Assembly (NCBI RefSeq): GCF_042242105.1
Contig: NC_092012.1
Location: 98,501-162,500 of the forward strand
Source of the DNA: Pempheris klunzingeri
Lineage: Eukaryota > Chordata > Actinopteri > Acropomatiformes > Pempheridae
Direction of reading: 5' to 3'
Length of the DNA stretch: 64,000 bases
This document shows, piece after piece, positions 32,112 to 43,757 of this stretch. Below the pieces are notes generated by a model, which was not told where the DNA came from, did no database searches, and saw only the letters and a list, made by a program, of their open reading frames with translations. Each line of letters opens with the position of its first letter. Positions within the stretch are counted from its first letter, which is position 1. The translations under genes were made by a program, and so were the position numbers.

Positions 32112-34166
32112 TCAGTTGGCGGCGATGGTCTGATCCATCCAGGCGCGCAGCTCGGTGACGCGGGCGTACACACCGGGCATTGTGGGGGTGCAGGTTCCGC
32201 TGCCCCAGGACACGATGCCGACCAGAGTCCAGGCTCCAGCTTTCTCACAGACCAAAGGGCCGCCGGAGTCGCCCTGAAACAGCAGCAGATGAACAGTGAA
32301 AGAGGAGAGTGAGGAGCAGCAACTCAGCATCAGTACGGCTCCGTCTGTGTCTCATCTGCACCACCCACCATGCAGGAGGAGGCTCCAGAGGCTCCGGCGC
32401 AGATCATCAGGTCACTGATCTTGTTGCCCCAGTAACGACGACACTGCTCATTGGTCAGCAGAGGGAGGGCGGCCTGCTGCAGCAGGGCGGGGGTGTCAGG
32501 AGCTGCAGCACAAGCACACTGATGAGTGAAGAACATGGGCAGAGCCCCCCGGTGGAGCTGCAGGTCTACAGGCTGTATACTGAGCCCCTCCCTCCCCCAC
32601 CCACCCCATCCAGTGAAACCAGACCGCTCAGAAGACAGACATGTTAGCTCTGAGCTTGTCTTCTTGGGACCTCTCAGGGACCCCACACCTCAGGTTGGGA
32701 ACCATTAACATGAAGTGGGTCTATTTGCTATGTGGTGAGTCAGGCCCCCCTGCTCTCCTCTGATTGGCCCTCTGCTGCTGCTCTCCTCTGATTGGCCCTC
32801 TGATGCAGGTCTCACCATTGTGGTGGGTCAGGCCCCAGCCGCTGGTCACACACTTCAGGCCTCCGGGGAAGTTGTCTCCGGTTTCAGCCACACACACCGG
32901 GGACACACGCATGTTCATCTGGGCAGGGCTAGCCAGCTTGATGAGCAGGATGTCGTTGTTGATGGTGAAGCCATTGTAGCGGGGGTGCTTGAACACCTAA
33001 AAGGAAATGATACCGTTAGGAGTGGCGAGCATGCAGGAAGACATGGCAATGGGACTAGAGGCCGTTTGTCACCCACCTTGCCGACCTTCATGACCTGGAT
33101 GTCCTCAGCGGGGGAGGAGCGGTCATGTTCTCCGAGGATCACGCGGTGGGAAGTCCTGCAGGGAAAAGGACGGGCACATGAGGCAGCCATTTTGTGTCCA
33201 AAACACCGTCAGATGAAGGTGATGAAGGTGACAGGGTGAAGGTGACAGGGTAAAGGTGATGAAGATGACAGGGTGAAGGTGATGAAGGTGATAGGGTAAA
33301 GGTGATGAAGGTGACAAGGTGAAGGTGATGAAGGTGATGAAGGTGACAGGGTGAAGGTGATGAAGGTGACAGGGTGAAGGTGATGAAGGTGACAGGGTGA
33401 CGGTGATGAAGGTGATAGGGTGAAGGTGATGAAGGTGACAGGGTGACGGTGATGAAGGTGACAAGGTGAAGGTGATGAAGGTGATGAAGGTGACAGGGTG
33501 AAGGTGATGAAGGTGACAGGGTGAAGGTGACAGGGTAAAGGTGATGAAGATGACAGGGTGAAGGTGATGAAGGTGATAGGGTAAAGGTGATGAAGGTGAC
33601 AAGGTGAAGGTGATGAAGGTGATGAAGGTGACAGGGTGAAGGTGATGAAGGTGACAGGGTGAAGGTGACAGGGTAAAGGTGATGAAGATGACAGGGTGAA
33701 GGTGATGAAGGTGACAGGGTGACGGTGATGAAGGTGACAAGGTGAAGGTGATGAAGGTGATGAAGGTGACAGGGTGAAGGTGATGAAGGTGACAGGGTGA
33801 AGGTGACAGGGTAAAGGTGATGAAGATGACAGGGTGAAGGTGATGAAGGTGATAGGGTAAAGGTGATGAAGGTGACAAGGTGAAGGTGATGAAGGTGATG
33901 AAGGTGACAGGGTGAAGGTGATGAAGGTGACAGGGTGAAGGTGATGAAGGTGACAGGGTGACGGTGATGAAGGTGATAGGGTGAAGGTGATGAAGGTGAC
34001 AGGGTGACGGTGATGAAGGTGAAAGGGTGACAGTGATGAAGGTGATAGGGTGAAGGTGACCACCTGACGTTGCAGTGGGCGGCGGTCACCACCCAGTTCT
34101 CGTTGATGAGAGAGCCGCCACAGAAGTGGAAGCCGGTGTAATCCTGAAACGACAACAAGAGAAGCC

Positions 34167-34230
<64 letters not shown>

Positions 34231-35259
34231 ACCTGAAGGGACACCTGCCAGGGCCAGGAGTGAGGCACCGCCTCCTCACCGTTGACGATACGAGAGTAAC
34301 CGGTGATGACGGGGGGGATGGCGGGAGTGCCGCAACCTGGTGACAAGATGATGACATCATCAACATGGAAACATGAGAGTGAAAGATGATTCCTGACAAC
34401 AAGCAGGCCTCATCGAAAGCTCCAGAAACACAGCCTGTAAGAGGCCTTTCAGTCCCGTCAGGAACTTCAGCTGTCAGACTTGAGCTTTATTACTACGAGG
34501 GGATGATGTCACTACTTCTCTGACTGAGCGGCCATCTTAGTTTGTGGCGTTGAAGGAGGACGGTGAGCAGTAAGGCTGTTGGCTGGACTCTGATGTGAGG
34601 ACAATGAGGATGATCTGCTCTGATTGCGGTCCGACTCTTTTTACTCTCCACCGTCCAGCTGTGACCACGCAGACAGAATGAGCCAATCACAACCAGGCTG
34701 ACTGCACGCAGCCTGCAGACGGCTGGGATGACGTCATCATATCACTGAGCCTTGAACTCTGACCCTTCGGCCCACACATCCATCTCTGTCAGCGCAAGAT
34801 TTGAATATTGTTGAAAATATGTTTTCCTTGTAGATACAAAACGCCATCCGTCACGTTTCCATCAATATTTAGACTTTGCTCGGTGGACGTCGGCTCAGCT
34901 CTCCTAGTGGTACTCATGTTGAGTGTTTCTTACTGCACAGCTCAGAGAGGCTGCTGTGTTCTGTGTGAGCCCCCCCGTCCTCCTCTGTGCAGAGGATTGT
35001 GGGTCAGAACAGCCTTAAAAGCGTCTGCTGACCGCTGATGGTGTGTGGCTGCAGTCGGACTTCCTGCCAGTTTCAGATTGTGTTTGACACGTGACCTCAG
35101 ACACTAACAGACCTCTCGTGAACTAAACAGTATGGAACCCTGCCTCTCTCTACCCAGCATGCTTCACTCCCTCAGCTGCTCCTGTGATGTCACAGAGTTT
35201 GTCTCACCGTAGGCAGCGCCGGCAAAGGCGAGGCAGGAGAGGATCCACAGGAAGGCCAT
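32112..35259 (-). CDS. ctrb: Chymotrypsinogen, copy A (263 residues)
   Basis: Pancreatic serine-protease zymogen, secreted and activated by trypsin, which cuts proteins after aromatic residues in the gut. Seven exons: 35208-35259, 34233-34336, 34064-34143, 33077-33155, 32816-32996, 32369-32502, 32112-32273; 792 nt, all phases consistent. Signal peptide [18 protein letters not shown], then the propeptide starting CGTPAIPP and the activation cut [10 protein letters not shown]. Triad: His57 in TAAHC, Asp102 in NNDILLIKL, Ser195 in GDSGGPLV. The pocket has Ser189 (SSCM), Gly216 and Gly226 (MPGVYARV), a chymotrypsin A-like pocket. Length equals that of mammalian chymotrypsinogen B. Intron 3 carries a minisatellite and intron 2 an (AG)n tract. 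The predicted protein is the same as copy B. Poly(A) signal (AATAAA on the minus strand) at 32075-32080. Confidence 0.96.
33203..34063. repeat. Minisatellite (GGTGATGAAGGTGACAG)n in chymotrypsinogen A intron 3
   Basis: About 0.86 kb of GGTGATGAAGGTGACAGGG units filling the intron between exons 3 and 4. On the gene strand the units read CACCTTCATCACCTTCAC and start right at the exon 3 donor. Copy B has the same array but only about 0.55 kb, so it changed length after duplication. The long Leu/Pro/Ser/His-rich open frames are artefacts of it. Confidence 0.96.
34169..34228. repeat. (AG)n microsatellite next to chymotrypsinogen A exon 2 donor
   Basis: About 60 bp of (GA)n. On the gene strand the donor reads CAG|GTATACTCTCTCTC, running straight into the tract. 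The copy B tract (about 41513-41561) is roughly 10 bp shorter. Confidence 0.95.
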
Positions 35260-35293
35260 GGCTCGATCATATGGGCTCTGTGTGAGCGAGCAG

Positions 35294-35400
35294 CTTTTAT
35301 ACAGCCAGAGAGCCTCCTGATTGGCCAGGACGGGCCGGGACACTTTATCAGGGACGGTGGGAGTTTGGACAGGTGGAGCTGACACAGAGTTTTCCACCTG
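35294..35400 (-). promoter_or_regulatory. ctrb: Chymotrypsinogen A promoter: TATA box and PTF1-like site
   Basis: On the minus strand TATAAAAG occurs at 35294-35301, about 35 bp before the start codon, which fits the very short leaders of pancreatic zymogen genes. About 90 bp further upstream, TTTTCCACCTG on the plus strand (35390-35400) combines an E-box with a TTTTCC box, the two halves recognised by the acinar factor PTF1 (spacing here not canonical). A second E-box CAGGTG is at 35370-35375. The factor assignment is inferred. Confidence 0.55.
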
Positions 35401-35499
35401 AGGAGGCAGGAACACGAAGGCCAGAGACAAGGGAAGGACTCCAACACGTGAGCTGAACATGAGACTCAGCGGAGCCCCAAAACAGTTTTCCATATTTTC

Positions 35500-37625
35500 C
35501 TAATTCTAATAGTCTATTAGAGGATCTTCAGTCAGGTTTTAGAGTGAACCATAACACAGAGACACTGGTGAAGGTTACAGACCTCCTTCTGGCATCAGAT
35601 AGAGGACTTCTCTCTGTCCTGGTCTTGTTAGACCTGAGTGCTGCTTTCGACACCATTGACCATCACATCCTGTTACAGAGACTGGAACAGTTCACTGGTA
35701 TAAAAGGAACCACATTAAGCTGCTTTAAGTCCTATTGATCAGATCGAATTCAGTTTGTACACATTAACAATGAATCCTCTGTCCACACTAAGGTTAGACA
35801 TGGAGTTCAACAAGGTTTGGTGCTTGGACCGATACTATTTACCTTATATATGCTTCCTCTGGGTAATATTATCAGGAAGATCTCCATTCATTTCCACTGT
35901 TATGCAGATGATACACAATTATACTGATCAATGAAGCCTGATGAATCCAATCAGTTGGTTAAACTCCAAATCTGCCTTAAGGACATAAAGTCCTGGATGA
36001 GCAGCAACTTTCTGCTGCTAAACTCAGACTAAACTGAAGTTATTCTGCTCGGCCCCAGACACCTCAGAGACACCTTTTCTACGAACATAACTGCTCTGGA
36101 TGGCATCACTCTGGCCTCCAGCTCCACTGGGAGGAATCTGGGAGTCTTATTTGATCAGGATTTGTCCTTTAACTCCCACATTAAACGGATTTCTAGAACT
36201 GCCTTTTTCCATCTACTAATATTGTTAAAACCAGGTCCATCCTGTCTGGAGATGATGCAGAAACACTAGTCCACACATTAGTCACTTCCAGGTTGGATTA
36301 TTTCTGTTCCTTATTATCAGGCTGCCCCAGTAAGTCCTTAAAGACTCTCCAGCTGGTCCAGAACACTGCTGCTCCTGTTCTGACCAGAACTAAGAGAAGA
36401 GACCATCTTTCTCCTGTACTGGCTTCTCTTCACTGGCTTCCAGTAAAATCTAGAATAGAGTTTAAAATCCTTCTCCTCACCTCCAAAGCTCTTAATGTTC
36501 AGGCTCTGTCATCTCTTAAAGAGCTCATAGTACCGTACTACCCCACTAGAGCACTGTGCTCCCAGACTGCAGGTCTACTGGTGGTTCCTAAAGTCCTCTA
36601 AAGTAGTGATGGAGCCAGAGCTTTCAGCTATCAGGCTCCTCTCCTGTGGAACCTCCTTCCAGTCTGGGTTCGGGGGGCAGACACCCTCTCTACATTTAAG
36701 AGTGGACTAAAAACCTTCCTTAGTGATGAAGCCTATAGTTCAGGACTGGATCAGGCCTTGGACCAGCCCCTAGTTATGCTGCTATAGGCTCAGACTGCCG
36801 GGGGACTCCCATGATGCACTGGGCTCCTGTCTCCTCCTCTTCCTCTTCATCCTGATGCTTCATGTCTCTTTAATGTCTGTTACTAACTTGGTATCTTCCC
36901 CGGAGTCTTTCTGTGCTTTTCTCATGTGGATCCTGGTCCTGGTTCTCCAGCTGTGGTTCTCTCTTTCCTGTGGATCCTGGTCCTGGTTCTCCTGCTGTGG
37001 TTCTCTGGTTCCTGTGGATCCTGGTCCTGGTTCTCCTGCTGTGGATCGTCAGCCACCGACACTTTTTACTGATATCAGTCCTGTTATTGCTATTCACATG
37101 TTAACTGTTGTCATGTTTTTACCTGCTACCATATTGATCAGTATCAGTCACATTGATCAGTATCAGTCACATTGATCAGTACTGTAGTTACTGTTAGTAT
37201 TTTGGTTGCTGTTTGTTTTTTCTCTCTCTTTCTGTCTCTCTGTCCAACCCCCACCCAACATGGAGCCATACAGAAAGCCCCCCCCCCGTTCTGAGCCTGG
37301 TTCTGTTCCAGGTTTCTTCCCGTTAAAGGAGAGTTTTTCCCGTTAAAGGGGAGTTCCTCCCGTCAAAGGGGAGTTCTCCCCATTAAAGGGGAGTTCTCCC
37401 ATTAAAGGGGAAGTTTTCCCATTAAAGGGGAGTTCTTCCTCCACTGTGTCCTAATCTAATCTCTGAGCTGCTCTGTGGGGATTCTTGAATCCTTAATGTT
37501 GAATTCTTGAATCTTTGGGTCTCTGAATTAAAGAGTTTGGTCTGACCTACTCTTTATGTATAATCATCTTGAGATAACGCTGTCATGAATTGAAATGAAA
37601 TGAAGATTTATTGATTGATTGATTG
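35500..37625 (+). mobile_element. L2-like LINE, 5'-truncated, copy 1
   Basis: The translation shows reverse-transcriptase blocks LVLLDLSAAFDTIDHHILL, then [27 protein letters not shown] with the YADD catalytic box, and the C-terminal LHWLPVKSRIEFKILLL. All are broken by stops and frameshifts. A 44-bp internal repeat is present in about two units (36930-37040). The 3' end has a run of GTTAAAGGGGAGT units and finishes in (TGAT)n. Non-functional. It is duplicated with the chymotrypsinogen gene. Bases 37626-37791 after it hold AT-rich sequence with nothing recognised. Confidence 0.88.
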
Positions 37626-37791
37626 TCTTTTATTATTAATGGAATTATCATTATTAATAGTTTTTTTTAAAATTTGAAATTATTGGTGGTATTTTCCTCA
37701 ATTTGGTTTTGGTGTTATTTGGTGTCATTCAACGTGAAGAATTTAATGTTGAAAACAGCAGACAAATAAAGTTTACTTTCAATATAATATA

Positions 37792-39340
37792 CAGTGGTGG
37801 CCTCCAAAACATGTCTCAGAACATCATAATGTTGAAATACCCAGATGGTTGCTCTGAGCAAAACAAATATTAGATGAAGTGAGTCCTACTGTTTTTTATC
37901 CACTTTTAACTTTGATATTTGGTATGTCCACCTTTTGCAGCAATTACAGCAGCTAATCTCTCTGGCATAGTGTCAATATATTCCCTGAGAACAACACTAA
38001 TCTTATCCCATGCCTTCTGCAACTCAAGCCAAAGGCTTTCCTTTGAATGTACAATAGATCTGTCCAGTTTATTTTCCAACTCGCCCCAAATTTGCTCATT
38101 TTCAATGTTCACACAGATTCCTTCTGTCGCAGGGAGTTCCAGCAATAGTTAGAAGAATGTTTAGGGTCATGGTCCTCTTGGAAAATAATTCCAGGCCCAA
38201 TAAGATGACTCCCAAATGGTACTCCGTGCCTCACCAGAATGTCGTGGTATACTTTCTTATCCATGATTTTCACAAAGTCACCTGTTCCTGAGGCTGAAAT
38301 GGCACCCCACACCATAATACTACCCCCTCTGTGTTTAACTGTTGGCAAGAGACACTCATTTTTATATCTCTCACCCTCCCTCCGTCGAACATACACTCTT
38401 CACGTGTTGCCAAACTGTTCAAACTTGGACTCATCAGTCCACAACACTTTATACCAATTTTCCTTTGTCCATTTCTTGTGTTCTTTTGCAAATTTCTGGT
38501 GTTTCACTCTATTTTTCTCTTTCAGTAAAGGTTTCGTTGCTGCTATCCTTCTTCACCCAGTTTCTGATGCACAGTTCTTGAAGACAATGTTGCACCATTA
38601 GTCATTGTGGTGTTGATCTCGTCACGCAGTTCTCATGAGGCCTTTCTTTGATCCTTAAGACTGAGAATTTTTAGATGCTTCACTTGTCTGTCTGAAAGTT
38701 TCTTTTTTCTACCTCTCCCCTTTCGGTTCTGATGTGAATTGGTGGCATCATGGCGGTCTAAAGTGTACTTTACAGTTCTTGGACTGCATCTCAAGTCCTT
38801 GGCTATGCGGCAGTAACTTCAGCCAGCATCTAAAAGGGCCTTTATTTGAACCCGTTGCTCACTCGTTAGCTCCATCTTCACCTTAGCCATGTTCAAAGAA
38901 GAGCAACATGTGCTTCAGGACTACTTCTAGAGGCTTTGAATTTATACCAATTGGTGGTGTGGCCTCAGTGACAAAACCCTGATGTTACCAATCACTTAAT
39001 GAGCAGGATGGGCCTTGTGCATTCTAAAGAATCACACAGCCGTGTCCTAAGACTCTGGCATCACCATCAATTTAACCACGATTACACCTGACAAGTAACT
39101 TGGCTTCTTCTGTGAAGGAACATGATTGTGTGACATTGAAAGCAAAATAGGCCTAGCTTGTTTTTAGTAAGGAAAATGACCTAAATCTCATTATGATGGC
39201 TCTATTCTATGGTTTATACAGCATAATGATGACTTTGTAGATATTTCATTCTTTTTATGGGTATTTTGATGGTCAATTCAACAAAAACATCTGAAACTTC
39301 TCAAATATGCCAAGTGTTCTAATAATTTTGGCCACCACTG
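37792..39340 (-). mobile_element. Tc1-type DNA transposon, 1,549 bp
   Basis: Bounded by CAGTGGTGGCC at the left and GGCCACCACTG at the right, perfect over 11 bp and weaker inward, and flanked on both sides by the dinucleotide TA (37790-37791 and 39341-39342), the Tc1/mariner target duplication. The length is typical of Tc1. It stands between the two copies of the segmental duplication and is present only once. Confidence 0.92.
37906..38890 (-). pseudogene. Tc1-like transposase remnant
   Basis: From an ATG at 38888-38890 the minus strand encodes an N-terminal helix-turn-helix region (MAKVKMELTSEQR), then SIMVWGAISASGTGDF and DHDPKHSS of the DDE catalytic core, and near the C-terminus WGELENKLDR. 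A TGA stop interrupts the frame about 24 codons in, and the frame shifts near 38110-38145, so no intact transposase is made. Confidence 0.85.
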
Positions 39341-39757
39341 TATAATGTAATAAAGTCTGAGGAGATAACTGAGGTTACAGATGCGTTGAGGCTGTTTGTG
39401 TTCATGTTTGATAAAACGTGCTCTCTGTGTAATAAATCACCGCTGAGGAAAAAGCTTTCAGCCTGAATGTGTCTCATGTCTTTGATTCCAAAGTCAACAT
39501 GTCAACACGCTCATTCGCTCATGAGGAACCCAGAGGAACGTGTTTGTGCCTAGGCTAACCATTCCTGCCTGCAGACTAGAGTCCGTCTGAGCGTCTCCCT
39601 GTCAGAGGGACTCAGAGGGCTGAACCACATATTGAAGAGTTTCTTTCCCTCAGTGTGAAGCGCCTCCAGAGCTCAGAGAAAACAAACCACAACCACACAT
39701 CCCTTTCACACGTTCACACTTTTATTGGTGATCAGGTGGGAGCCGAGCCGTCCCGCC

Positions 39758-41513
39758 TCAGTTGGCGGCGATGGTCTGATCCATCCAGGCGCGCAGCTCG
39801 GTGACGCGGGCGTACACACCGGGCATTGTGGGGGTGCAGGTTCCGCTGCCCCAGGACACGATGCCGACCAGAGTCCAGGCTCCAGCTTTCTCACAGACCA
39901 AAGGGCCGCCGGAGTCACCCTGAAACAGCAGCAGATGAACAGTGAAAGAGGAGAGTGAGGAGCAGCAACTCAGCATCAGTACGGCTCCGTCTGTGTCTCA
40001 TCTGCACCACCCACCATGCAGGAGGAGGCTCCAGAGGCTCCGGCGCAGATCATCAGGTCACTGATCTTGTTGCCCCAGTAACGACGACACTGCTCATTGG
40101 TCAGCAGAGGGAGGGCGGCCTGCTGCAGCAGGGCGGGGGTGTCAGGAGCTGCAGCACAAGCACACTGATGAGTGAAGAACATGGGCAGAGCCCCCCGGTG
40201 GAGCTGCAGGTCTACAGGCTGTATACTGAGCCCCTCCCTCCCCCACCCACCCCATCCAGTGAAACCAGACCGCTCAGAAGACAGACATGTTAGCTCTGAG
40301 CTTGTCTTCTTGGGACCTCTCAGGGACCCCACACCTCAGGTTGGGAACCATTAACATGAAGTGGGTCTATTTGCTATGTGGTGAGTCAGGCCCCCCTGCT
40401 CTCCTCTGATTGGCCCTCTGCTGCTGCTCTCCTCTGATTGGCCCTCTGATGCAGATCTCACCATTGTGGTGGGTCAGGCCCCAGCCGCTGGTCACACACT
40501 TCAGGCCTCCGGGGAAGTTGTCTCCGGTTTCAGCCACACACACCGGGGACACACGCATGTTCATCTGGGCAGGGCTAGCCAGCTTGATGAGCAGGATGTC
40601 GTTGTTGATGGTGAAGCCATTGTAGCGGGGGTGCTTGAACACCTAAAAGGAAATGATACCGTTAGGAGTGGCGAGCATGCAGGAAGACATGGCAATGGGA
40701 CTAGAGGCCGTTTGTCACCCACCTTGCCGACCTTCATGACCTGGATGTCCTCAGCGGGGGAGGAGCGGTCATGTTCTCCGAGGATCACGCGGTGGGAAGT
40801 CCTGCAGGGAAAAGGACGGGCACATGAGGCAGCCATTTTGTGTCCAAAACACCGTCAGATGAAGGTGATGAAGGTGACAGGGTGAAGGTGACAGGGTAAA
40901 GGTGATGAAGATGACAGGGTGAAGGTGATGAAGGTGATAGGGTAAAGGTGATGAAGGTGACAAGGTGAAGGTGATGAAGGTGATGAAGGTGACAGGGTGA
41001 AGGTGATGAAGGTGACAGGGTGAAGGTGATGAAGGTGACAGGGTGACGGTGATGAAGGTGATAGGGTGAAGGTGATGAAGGTGACAGGGTGACGGTGATG
41101 AAGGTGACAAGGTGAAGGTGATGAAGGTGATGAAGGTGACAGGGTGAAGGTGATGAAGGTGACAGGGTGAAGGTGACAGGGTAAAGGTGATGAAGATGAC
41201 AGGGTGAAGGTGATGAAGGTGATAGGGTAAAGGTGATGAAGGTGACAAGGTGAAGGTGATGAAGGTGATGAAGGTGACAGGGTGAAGGTGATGAAGGTGA
41301 CAGGGTGACGGTGATGAAGGTGATAGGGTGAAGGTGATGAAGGTGACAGGGTGACGGTGATGAAGGTGAAAGGGTGACAGTGATGAAGGTGATAGGGTGA
41401 AGGTGACCACCTGACGTTGCAGTGGGCGGCGGTCACCACCCAGTTCTCGTTGATGAGAGAGCCGCCACAGAAGTGGAAGCCGGTGTAATCCTGAAACGAC
41501 AACAAGAGAAGCC

Positions 41514-41563
<50 letters not shown>

Positions 41564-42592
41564 ACCTGAAGGGACACCTGCCAGGGCCAGGAGTGAGGCA
41601 CCGCCTCCTCACCGTTGACGATACGAGAGTAACCGGTGATGACGGGGGGGATGGCGGGAGTGCCGCAACCTGGTGACAAGATGATGACATCATCAACATG
41701 GAAACATGAGAGTGAAAGATGATTCCTGACAACAAGCAGGCCTCATCGAAAGCTCCAGAAACACAGCCTGTAAGAGGCCTTTCAGTCCCGTCAGGAACTT
41801 CAGCTGTCAGACTTGAGCTTTATTACTACGAGGGGATGATGTCACTACTTCTCTGACTGAGCGGCCATCTTAGTTTGTGGCGTTGAAGGAGGACGGTGAG
41901 CAGTAAGGCTGTTGGCTGGACTCTGATGTGAGGACAATGAGGATGATCTGCTCTGATTGCGGTCCGACTCTTTTTACTCTCCACCGTCCAGCTGTGACCA
42001 CGCAGACAGAATGAGCCAATCACAACCAGGCTGACTGCACGCAGCCTGCAGACGGCTGGGATGACGTCATCATATCACTGAGCCTTGAACTCTGACCCTT
42101 CGGCCCACACATCCATCTCTGTCAGCGCAAGATTTGAATATTGTTGAAAATATGTTTTCCTTGTAGATACAAAACGCCATCCGTCACGTTTCCATCAATA
42201 TTTAGACTTTGCTCGGTGGACGTCGGCTCAGCTCTCCTAGTGGTACTCATGTTGAGTGTTTCTTACTGCACAGCTCAGAGAGGCTGCTGTGTTCTGTGTG
42301 AGCCCCCCCGTCCTCCTCTGTGCAGAGGATTGTGGGTCAGAACAGCCTTAAAAGCGTCTGCTGACCGCTGATGGTGTGTGGCTGCAGTCGGACTTCCTGC
42401 CAGTTTCAGATTGTGTTTGACACGTGACCTCAGACACTAACAGACCTCTCGTGAACTAAACAGTATGGAACCCTGCCTCTCTCTACCCAGCATGCTTCAC
42501 TCCCTCAGCTGCTCCTGTGATGTCACAGAGTTTGTCTCACCGTAGGCAGCGCCGGCAAAGGCGAGGCAGGAGAGGATCCACAGGAAGGCCAT
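39758..42592 (-). CDS. ctrb: Chymotrypsinogen, copy B (263 residues)
   Basis: Tandem duplicate of copy A with the same role. Exons: 42541-42592, 41566-41669, 41411-41490, 40723-40801, 40462-40642, 40015-40148, 39758-39919. I find one silent change (a Gly codon in GDSGG) and no amino-acid change relative to copy A, so the two enzymes should be identical: same signal peptide, His57/Asp102/Ser195 and Ser189/Gly226 pocket. The gene is 313 bp shorter because the intron 3 minisatellite and the intron 2 (AG)n tract are shorter. The TATA box TATAAAAG is at 42627-42634 and the PTF1-like block is conserved, so dosage rather than regulation is the obvious difference. A collapsed or false duplication in the assembly is unlikely given the single-copy Tc1 and the diverged LINEs. 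Confidence 0.95.
40857..41410. repeat. Minisatellite (GGTGATGAAGGTGACAG)n in chymotrypsinogen B intron 3
   Basis: Same array and position as in copy A but about 300 bp shorter. Its last unit merges with the exon 3 donor on the gene strand (AG|GTGGTCACCTTCACC). Confidence 0.95.
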
Positions 42593-42626
42593 GGCTCGAT
42601 CATATGGGCTCTGTGTGAGCGAGCAG

Positions 42627-42733
42627 CTTTTATACAGCCAGAGAGCCTCCTGATTGGCCAGGACGGGCCGGGACACTTTATCAGGGACGGTGGGAGTTTG
42701 GACAGGTGGAGCTGACACAGAGTTTTCCACCTG
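42627..42733 (-). promoter_or_regulatory. ctrb: Chymotrypsinogen B promoter: TATA box and PTF1-like site
   Basis: Identical to the copy A promoter: TATAAAAG on the minus strand at 42627-42634 and TTTTCCACCTG at about 42723-42733. I see no substitution from the start codon to the LINE junction near 42836 other than one at the junction itself. Confidence 0.55.
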
Positions 42734-43483
42734 AGGAGGCAGGAACACGAAGGCCAGAGACAAGGGAAGGACTCCAACACGTGAGCTGAACATGAGACTC
42801 AGCGGAGCCCCAAAACAGTTTTCCATATTTTCTTAATTCTAATAGTCTATTAGAGGATTTTCAGTCAGGTTTTAGAGTGAACCATAACACAGAGACACTG
42901 GTGAAGGTTACAGACCTCCTTCTGGCATCAGATAGAGGACTTCTCTCTGTACTGGTCTTGTTAGACCTGAGTGCTGCTTTTGACACCATTGACCATCACA
43001 TCCTGTTACAGAGACTGGAACAGTTCATTGGCATAAAAGGAACCACATTAAGCTGCTTTAAGTCCTATTGATCAGATCGAATTCAGTTTGTTCACGTTAA
43101 CAATGAATCCTCTGTCCACACTAAGGTTAGACATGGAGTTCAACAAGGTTCAGTGCTTGGACCGATACTATTTACCTTATATATGCTTCCTCTGGGTATT
43201 ATCAGGAAGATCTCCATTCATTTCCACTGTTATGCAGATGATACTCAATTATACTGATCAATAAAGCCTGATGAATCCAATCAGTTGGCTAAACTCTGCC
43301 TAAAATCTGCCTTAAGGACATAAAGTCCTGGATGAGCAGCAACTTTCTGCTGCTAAACTCAGACTAAACTGAAGTTATTCTGCTCCAGACACCTCAGAGA
43401 CACCTTTTCTACCAACATAACTGCTCTGGATGGCATCACTCTGGCCTCCAGCTCCACTGGGAGGAATCTGGGAGTCTTATTTG

Positions 43484-43757
43484 GGGCGGCTGTGGCTCAG
43501 TGGTAGAGTGGGTAATCCCTCAATCAGAAGGTCGGGGGTTCGATCCCCAGTTCCCATGGGTCAACATGTCGAAGTGTCCTTGGGCAAGACACTGAACCCC
43601 AACTTGCTCCTGAAGCAGCTTCAGTGTGTGAATGAGTGTGAAAGAATAGTATCCTCCAAATTAGATCCCTCCTGTGTGAATGAGTATGTCATGTAAAGCG
43701 CTTTGAGTAGTTGAAATAACTAGAAAGGTGCTATACAAATTCAGACCATTTACCATT
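43484..43757 (+). mobile_element. tRNA-derived SINE
   Basis: The head GGGGCGGCTGTGGCTCAGTGG contains a pol III A box (TGGCTCAGTGGT), and GGTTCGATCCC at 43537-43547 is a B box, about 45 bp apart as in tRNA genes. The tail AAGCGCTTTGAGTAGTTGAA ... GGTGCTATACAAATTCAG is the 3' tail common to fish SINEs. It is absent from LINE copy 1 at the same site, so it inserted after the segmental duplication. Confidence 0.88.

Larger units (their letters stand above)
31725..37625. repeat. Segmental duplication, copy 1
   Basis: This block matches 39378-45372 in the same orientation at an offset of 7,646 bp on the left. It begins within about 10 bp of the agrp stop codon and contains the agrp 3' end, a complete chymotrypsinogen gene and a 5'-truncated L2-like LINE. 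Both copies share the same LINE 5' junction and the same in-frame stops, so the LINE was inserted and dead before the duplication. Confidence 0.93.

Noticed and set aside
33123-34402. Long Leu/Pro/Ser/His frames of 250-400 codons in the chymotrypsinogen intron
   Set aside because: They read through the GGTGATGAAGGTGACAG array and only pick up true exon 2-4 peptides at the ends.
39758-42592. Copy B as an assembly artefact (haplotype duplication)
   Set aside because: A single-copy Tc1, a SINE, different array lengths and 2-3% divergent flanks separate the two copies in tandem, as expected of a real duplication; raw reads would settle it.
43484-43557. Genuine tRNA gene
   Set aside because: A and B boxes are present but the cloverleaf does not close and the sequence continues into a SINE tail; it is absent from the duplicate locus.
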